A stretch of 64,000 nt of DNA, taken from JBMOJK01 sp049315825. GTDB lineage: Bacteria; Patescibacteriota; Gracilibacteria; BD1-5; UBA2023. Position numbers and translations under genes: made by a program. The notes below the pieces were generated by a model, which did no database searches, was not told where the DNA came from, and worked only from the letters and a program-made list of their open reading frames with translations. Positions within the stretch are counted from its first letter, which is position 1; each line of letters starts with the position of its first letter. The stretch is from contig JBMOJK010000001.1 of NCBI GenBank assembly GCA_049315825.1, positions 71,469 to 135,468 on the forward strand, written 5' to 3'. Shown one piece after another: positions 58,612-64,000 of the stretch.

Positions 58612-59063
58612 AGAGAGAAATTCAGCTCTTTGATGTGCGTCTCGATACTGGACTTGAGATAGAAATACACTCCAAGTAGTATTTTCTTACGGTTTTCAGA
58701 TACATCAGCATCGGCAAGTGCATCGAGCTTGTCATCGAGGTCTGATCGAACCTTTGTGAGGATCTTGATCTGAGCTTCTTCGTCTCACTTTGTAGCAACT
58801 TGGATATTGTCGTATAGCTCAGCCAGCGTTCGATCAAGACGAGCACGGTACGAATCAATAATGAGTGAATTCACATCTTCGATGGCTTGTCGCTTTTCAG
58901 CTGCCTGCGAAGATTCTATAGCCTCTGCTTCTTTTGTAGCAACCTGCTGAATTGCAGGTTTTTGAGTCTTTGGTGGGGTTTTTGTGTTCGCAGCAAAGAC
59001 GTTCGAGGTTACCCCGAACGCACACATAGACACAAGTACGACCAATAAAACGCGCATAGACAT
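58602..59063 (-). CDS. Small exported helical protein
   Basis: 153 residues, unknown. Signal peptide (MSMRVLLVVLVSMCAFGV, cleavage near VFA-AN), a Lys/Thr/Pro/Gln-rich segment, then long charged helices, probably coiled coil (SQAAEKRQAIEDVNSLII; KVRSDLDDKLDALADADV). One UGA-Gly codon (TK-G-DEEAQ). It lies 59 bases downstream of the sensor kinase gene on the same strand, so it may be part of that operon. Confidence 0.7.
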
Positions 59064-59122
59064 TATGTATACCCCGCTTTTACACGAATGCAAAACGGCA
59101 AGGTGAATAATTCGTGAAGAGA

Positions 59123-60460
59123 CTATTCAGCGAAAGAAACACGCAGAAGAAATCCCTTATCCAGATCGCTCTGGATTTGGAGTGATCCGCCGTGGATCTT
59201 GGCGATTTTATCAACGACCGAGAGTCCAATCCCGATCCCCCGCGCTGAACCTCCACTGCGGGAAGCATCTTCCTGATAAAATTTCTCATGTAAGTATGGG
59301 ATGTTCGCCTTCTTTACCCCATGACCGTTATCCTGGAAGATAATATATACCTTTCCCGATCGTCGAAACCATTTCATCTGAAGTGTTGTCCCTTCTCCTG
59401 CATACTTGAGGAAATTGGAGATGACATTGTGTGCCAAGCGCATGATGAGATTACGCTCAAGATTCACAAAAAATGGCTTTTTATGATCAAAACTGATCGA
59501 CTGTTTTGTCTTCGTAAGGCTTGGAGCGTATTCCTTTTCTAGGAAACTCAAAAGTGCCACGAGATCAAATTCTCAACGGTTTGGTTTTTCGTCTTCGGTT
59601 GCCACGAGTCGCTCATATTCCATCATAGAGTCTGTCGTTGAGATGAGTCGCTCGATTTCTGATCGAACGATCCCCATTCATTCTGCATCGAGCGAAACAA
59701 TCCCGTCTTCAACTCATTCCATAAACATCTTAAGAGCTGTGATCGGAGTCTTGATTTCATGTGAGAAATCCGAAAGGAAGTCAGATCGAATCTTTTCCTG
59801 TCGTGAAAGATTGGCTGAGAGTGTGTTCGCAGCAGCGACGAGTGGAGCAAATTCGTCAGCACGTGTATAGACCACCGGAGTATAGTCTCGTCGTTGTGTA
59901 AGTTTATTGAGACGCTCAGAGATGTCGACAACAGGGCGGAAAATCAATCGTGTCCAAATATACGTGATCAGCAGTATCATCGAAATAAGACCCACATTCA
60001 CCACGAAGAGCATCATGAGCATCTTGAGGAGGAAATTCTGCTCTGGAGTCTCATTTTGCGAAAGTACGATGGAAACGATATTGCGAAGGAAGGTTTCTAC
60101 ACTGTTGAGGAACAACACCTCCTTGATCGTATCGGTTGCAAAACCGATCTTCTGAAGCGATTCAAATGTGCTGTCTTTTGGCTTTTGAACCGAAGGAACA
60201 TAGGACTCGAGTGTACTGGAAAGCGACTTCAGATCTTCGAGTGTCAGCCGATACTCCTCAATCGTGGCGGGATCGAGGTCTTTGGTAGCGATAAATGCAT
60301 TGATGAGTGAATACTCATCGTTTGGAAACTCCTTACGGACTTCTTCCACATAGTCATGGAAAAATCTCGGTGCAAAGAAGATCACACTCGTAATATTCCC
60401 CACGATCAACAAGACCATCGAGATGAGAAGAAATGCAATGAATTTCTGCGAAAAGCGCAT
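59123..60460 (-). CDS. Two-component sensor histidine kinase
   Basis: 445 residues. Membrane helix ~8-30, an extracytoplasmic region of ~130 residues, second helix ~160-185, HAMP-like linker, phospho-acceptor His in DFLSDFSHEIKTPITALK, N-box (VISNFLKYAGEG), and ATP boxes IIFQDNGHGVKK and ARGIGIGLSVVDKIAKIHGG. Three UGA-Gly codons lie just after the H-box. It starts three bases after the response regulator stop. Stimulus unknown. Confidence 0.92.
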
Positions 60461-60463
60461 AGG

Positions 60464-61135
60464 CTACGAAGGTTCAGTAAGACGATATCCGACTGCTCGA
60501 ATGGTTTCGATATCGAGTGCTCATTCGAATTTGCGTCGGAGATTTTTGATATGAGTGTCGATCGTACGATCTGAGAGGTATCGCTCATATCCTATGATTT
60601 CACGCATGAGTGTTTCACGCTCTACAACCTCCCCAAGATGAGCGATCAGATGAGTAAGCAATTCAAACTCCGTTTTTGTGAGTTTAATTTCTTCTTCAAG
60701 GATCGTAACACGATAGAGCGAGAAGGATACGACCACCTTCCCGATGTGTACTTCATCGCCTTTTGGCTTATCTGCAGCCGATCGTACGAGATGACGATTG
60801 ACGCGCGCAACGAGCTCTCGGGCAGAAAATGGCTTTGGAATATAGTCATCCGCACCACATTCAAGGCATGTAACCTTATCGTCCTCACTTGCCCGAGCTG
60901 AAAGCATAATAATCGGAGCATTGGTATGAATACGCATTGCAGGACACAGTTCGAATCCTGTCATGCCCGGAAGGTTAATATCAAGGATCACGAGGTCTGG
61001 TTTTTGAGCATGAAATACTCCAAGTGCCTCATCACCCCGAGCGACCACCACAACGCGATACCCCGCATGTTCAAGATACTGAGCTAGGGTAGTTGAGATC
61101 GTAAGATCGTCTTCAACAAGGAGTATTGTTTGCAT
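60464..61135 (-). CDS. Two-component response regulator, OmpR/PhoB family
   Basis: 223 residues. Receiver with VEDD acidic pair, phospho-acceptor Asp in LVILDINLPGMTG (~residue 52), LSARAS and PKPFSARELVARV; winged helix with LTKTEFELLTHLIAHLGEVV and RTIDTHIKNLRRKFE, then a UGA-Gly and IRAVGYRLTEPS. Middle gene of the operon permease-regulator-kinase, one base after the permease stop. Confidence 0.94.
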
Positions 61136-61136
61136 A

Positions 61137-62279
61137 TTATTTTTTTAGGCTTTTTGACTTCTTGATTGGTGGAACCAGGGGAAGTGGCTCGTCCGATTGA
61201 AAGTAGAGAACTTTGATTGCTGCAAGAACAGGGAGTACCAACAGAACTCCAATAATCCCAAACAAGCTTCCAGCAACCGTCATAAATACAAGCACCGTGA
61301 ATGATGAAAGCTCCAGTGCGTTTCCTTGGATACGCGGCACGAGAAAGAGATTTTCAATCTGCTGAATAATCACATACAAGACAATCACTGCCCCAATCGC
61401 CACAGGACCAAGTGAGAATGCGATAATAATCGCCGGAATAGAAGCCAGTATCGGCCCAATGATCGGCACCACCTCAAACAACCCCGCGATCAGCGCAAGA
61501 GAGAAATGCCCACGTATATTAATCCCAAAAACCCATTCGAGCACAAACAGTCCTACATATGTGGCTAAGAATATGGAAAGTGAGAGGAAAAATTGCCCAC
61601 GAAGCCAAACAAGAAATATTCGATCGAGCTGCTTTGAAGATCATTCAATCCGTTTTGCAATACTCTCAGGAAGGCGACTTTTGAGGAAATTATACACCTC
61701 TACTCGCTCAAGTGCGAGGAAAAATGTAAGCACCAATGTAAAACTGAGTGTCGAGATTGTTCCAAACACCCCAAGCAAACTCGATCCAAGCCCAGAAGCT
61801 ATGCTCATGAGTGTATTCGAGAGCCCCGTAAGTATATCTTGAGAATGTTCCTTAATGGCAGTGGTTACCATATCTGGATCAATATCTACACCTCGTGCGT
61901 TCAAGAACTGAAGCACTGGTAAATTACCTACATTTCCAGAGCCAAGTCGATCCATGATACCCGAGGCTCCATCCTTGAGCACTCCTGCAAAATTCGTGAA
62001 TTCCTTGGAAAGAAGTGGAATCACTGCGAACAGCACCAGCAAACAAAAGCTCAGCAGAATGAGATATAATCCAGTCAATGCCACCCAGGTAGGTATACCC
62101 CTTCGTTCTGCACGAGAAAGCACTGGTGAGATGATTGTCACAAGCAGGCCTGAGAGCAAAAGTGAATACACAACATCTCTCGCAGTATACACCGCGAATG
62201 CTACTCATAAAAACGCACTGAGCACGAGCAGGCGTTGTACAAAAGCTGATATTTCGATGGATTTCATACTCTGCATCAT
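61137..62279 (-). CDS. AI-2E family membrane permease
   Basis: About 380 residues, seven or eight hydrophobic segments, UGA-Gly at two positions. The C-terminal half shows the family pattern LALIAGLFEVVPIIGPILASIPAIIIAF and VIIQQIENLFLVPRIQGNALELS. The family includes autoinducer-2 exporters and sodium-proton antiporters, so the substrate is open. Several closely spaced ATGs (62279, 62276, 62267) could be the start. First gene of an operon with the response regulator and kinase, which may therefore sense a related signal. Confidence 0.87.
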
Positions 62280-62336
62280 AAAGAGAAGTGAGGGCTTGTA
62301 AACTGGGAAGCACGTTCTAAATTTTTGACAGTTGAA

Positions 62337-62365
62337 TTGACAAGACTCACTTGTCAGGCTATAAA
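62337..62365 (+). promoter_or_regulatory. Strong promoter of the attenuated gene
   Basis: TTGACA, 17-base spacer, TATAAA; a second TTGACA lies 12 bases further upstream. The predicted start near 62372 leaves a leader of about 165 bases. Confidence 0.75.
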
Positions 62366-62442
62366 TAGTGCGTAGCAGATATTTTTTACAAGATGCTTCT
62401 TCGAACTTCTACATACTTCTTTTGGTTCTTCTTTCAGATATT

Positions 62443-62520
62443 CCTGAAGGATTTATTTGTGTAGTTCGTATTTCAACCACAAACAAACCATCCTTCAGGT
62501 CCAGCCTGGAGGATTTTTAT
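62443..62520 (+). promoter_or_regulatory. Candidate transcription attenuator
   Basis: Three segments compete: CCTGAAGGAT (62443-62452) is perfectly complementary to ATCCTTCAGG (62490-62499), and TTTGTG/CACAAA (62456-62461, 62478-62483) adds to that hairpin. ATCCTTCAGG can instead pair with CCTGGAGGAT (62505-62514) to form a terminator with a TTTTTAT tail, 17 bases before the ATG at 62537. This is the arrangement of antiterminator and terminator. No known riboswitch motif recognised. Confidence 0.6.
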
Positions 62521-62536
62521 TTATCGTTTTGTTCCC

Positions 62537-62899
62537 ATGAATAACCCTATCCCATCCTTCGCTCGTACTATGCCAGCTGTAGAAAAACTTCTTACTGTTG
62601 AACAGAAATTCTACAAGGCTTATAGCAAAGCAGTTGCTCAATCTCCGACACATGGGCGCTTCGATGAGCATATTCGCAGTGGTGAGATTCCTCGTCTCAT
62701 CGAGCAGTATCCAGATATGCCGCTCGATCTCCACAGCGTGATCACCATGATCAGCGAACGCGCCAATGGCATGCTTGCACCAACAAAAGAATACCTCGAT
62801 GCCCTGCGCCTGCTTGATAGCATCAAACAAAAAAGCACCGATGGTGAATCGGCGCTTATTGCGAATATTCGAAGTCGTTATCTGCAGAGCATGCGATAA
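62537..62899 (+). CDS. Hypothetical protein, 120 residues, behind the attenuator
   Basis: Not recognised. Mainly helical, charged, no signal peptide or membrane span; motifs such as VEKLLTVEQKFYKAYSKAV suggest a four-helix or coiled-coil protein. No UGA codons. Convergent with gyrA, two bases between stops. Confidence 0.7.
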   Translation: MNNPIPSFARTMPAVEKLLTVEQKFYKAYSKAVAQSPTHGRFDEHIRSGEIPRLIEQYPDMPLDLHSVITMISERANGMLAPTKEYLDALRLLDSIKQKSTDGESALIANIRSRYLQSMR

Positions 62900-62901
62900 T
62901 C

Positions 62902-64000
62902 TTACTCATCAGAAGCTGGGGCAATTTCTCCGGCTTCTTCTACGTCATCTTCAGCCTTTGGTACAACAGTCATGCTTGTGAACGCATCCTTTGCAGCCTT
63001 TACCTTGGCGAGGATGACCCCCTGAGTTACACGGCTCGTTACCCGAACAGTGGCCAGCGGAACTCGTACTGTTTGCCCCATGCGCGAGATGAGGATAACT
63101 TCACCCTCCTTCTTCACGGTATCAGTGAGGAGCTGAACTCCGATGATATCACCAGTCTTGGCAGTCATAGAACCCGCCTTTACTCCAGATCCACCTCGGC
63201 CCTGTTCTCGGTAGTCTTCGATATCGCTTACCTTCCCCATACCGCTTTCTGTCACGGTAAATACGTATTTATCTCCGGCATCTACTACATCAGCCTCTAC
63301 GACTGCGTCGTCTTCACCGATACGCATTCCACGTACTCCAGCTGCAGCACGCCCCATAACTCGAACATCTTCTTCGAAGAACTGGATCGCTTTTCCTTTC
63401 TTGGAAACGATGAGGATTTTGTCAGTTCCGTGTGTTACACGTACCCAACCAAGTTCATCACCTTCTTTTGGCTTCATAACGATGAGACCTGAAGATCGGA
63501 TATTTGCCACGTCTTCGAGGTCGATTCGCTTCACGACTGCCTTTTTAGAGATGAGCGCAAAGTGCTTTCCTGAAGTTTCTGTCATATCCACGATCGCTGC
63601 AATCGATTCTTCCTTCGCAAGCGAGAGGAAATTGATGATCGGCTGCCCCTTAGCAGTACGTTGTGCTTCTGGGATTTCGTAGGCTGGAAGCTTGAATACA
63701 CGACCTGTATTCGTGAAGAAGAGGAGATCGTTGTGATTCTTGGTAGAAACGATGATCTTTACCTCATCTTCGTCCTTTACAGCAGTATTTACCCCCTTTC
63801 CACCTCGACGCTGTGTGCGGAATGCAGAAGACTTAATACGCTTCACATATGAATTCTTCGAAAGAGTAATCACAACTTCTTCGTTTGGGATTGTATCCTT
63901 TGGAGACCATTCTCCTACCCCCCCTGCCTGCACTTCTGTGCGGCGTGGATCAGCGAAGCGTTCCTTCTGGATGCGCGTCATGTAAAGCACGTCGCTCCCG
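62902..64000 (-). CDS. gyrA: DNA gyrase subunit A, 3' part
   Basis: The C-terminal beta-pinwheel domain and preceding region of a type IIA topoisomerase; the N-terminal catalytic part lies beyond the window end. The GyrA box QRRGGKG near the start of the domain, which wraps DNA for negative supercoiling, separates GyrA from ParC. Repeated blade motifs (VFKLPAYEIP, VRVMGRAAAGVRGM, SDIEDYREQGRGGSGV) follow, then an acidic tail (EDDVEEAGEIAPASDE). No UGA codons in the visible part. Confidence 0.95.
   Translation of the reverse strand, partial: GSDVLYMTRIQKERFADPRRTEVQAGGVGEWSPKDTIPNEEVVITLSKNSYVKRIKSSAFRTQRRGGKGVNTAVKDEDEVKIIVSTKNHNDLLFFTNTGRVFKLPAYEIPEAQRTAKGQPIINFLSLAKEESIAAIVDMTETSGKHFALISKKAVVKRIDLEDVANIRSSGLIVMKPKEGDELGWVRVTHGTDKILIVSKKGKAIQFFEEDVRVMGRAAAGVRGMRIGEDDAVVEADVVDAGDKYVFTVTESGMGKVSDIEDYREQGRGGSGVKAGSMTAKTGDIIGVQLLTDTVKKEGEVILISRMGQTVRVPLATVRVTSRVTQGVILAKVKAAKDAFTSMTVVPKAEDDVEEAGEIAPASDE

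Noticed and set aside
1..64000. Insertion sequences, prophage or rRNA operon
   Set aside because: No transposase, integrase, phage structural gene or rRNA sequence was recognised anywhere in the window.

Overview
The window comes from a bacterium that reads UGA as glycine (genetic code 25), almost certainly Candidatus Gracilibacteria (BD1-5/GN02) of the Candidate Phyla Radiation. With UGA as a stop, recA, rpsS, rplC, rplF, rplX, murD, murI, hemW, rnhB, gdh and both sensor kinases are broken. With UGA as Gly each becomes one full-length gene, often with UGA at an invariant glycine (RecA QIRMKI-G-VMFG; S19 LKK-G-P; L6 MSRI-G-KLP). Every complete gene ends in TAA or TAG, and the release factor present is RF1, which reads UAA and UAG. 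The long ribosomal cluster lacks rpmD (L30), a CPR trait. Base composition is moderate (mid-40s % GC by eye).

Layout. 1-5 kb: end of a pilC/gspF gene, prfA, tRNA-Leu, a secreted vanadium-haloperoxidase-like protein, tRNA-Ser. 5-5.7 kb: two small palindromic inserts between repeated copies of the tRNA-Ser 3' end, then a probable ncRNA. 5.8-10 kb: a 1422-residue protein of unknown function. 10-16.6 kb: DUF167 protein, glycosyltransferase, FNR-like oxidoreductase, a recA/dnaJ group, a nucleotidyltransferase-like protein and a small membrane protein. 16.8-23.7 kb: two more giant unknown proteins. 23.8-32 kb: RumA-type methyltransferase, rnhB, secreted proteins, a two-component system, groES-groEL. 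32-41.8 kb: secD, HAD hydrolase, cell-wall genes murI, murD and murC (with a sigma-like mini-protein between the last two), a NUDIX hydrolase and unknown proteins. 42-47 kb: tRNA-Thr with another palindromic insert, hemW, adk, rnpB, a lipoprotein, a DnaQ-like exonuclease and two 121-bp palindromic elements. 47-57 kb: secY and the S10-spc ribosomal protein cluster, all on the minus strand. 57-64 kb: frameshifted glutamate dehydrogenase, a second two-component system with an AI-2E-family permease, a gene behind a candidate transcription attenuator, and the end of gyrA.

Working together: the S10-spc genes, secY, secD, prfA, groES/EL, dnaJ, adk, rnpB and the tRNAs form the translation, export and folding core. 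murI, murC and murD make peptidoglycan precursors. pilC, the secreted proteins, the lipoprotein, the haloperoxidase and the two sensor systems point to a cell investing much of a small genome in its surface. UGA-Gly is rare in highly expressed genes (none in groEL, groES, secY, rplB) and frequent in accessory genes (about 18 in the haloperoxidase, about 15 in the 1422-residue protein).

The least explained feature is a set of five small palindromic elements at three loci: 100 and ~97 bp behind tRNA-Ser, 100 bp behind tRNA-Thr, and two of exactly 121 bp behind secY. Each is closed by an inverted repeat; at four of the five the stem matches adjacent host sequence (tRNA T-arm or secY 3' end). They look like an undescribed miniature mobile or structured-RNA element.
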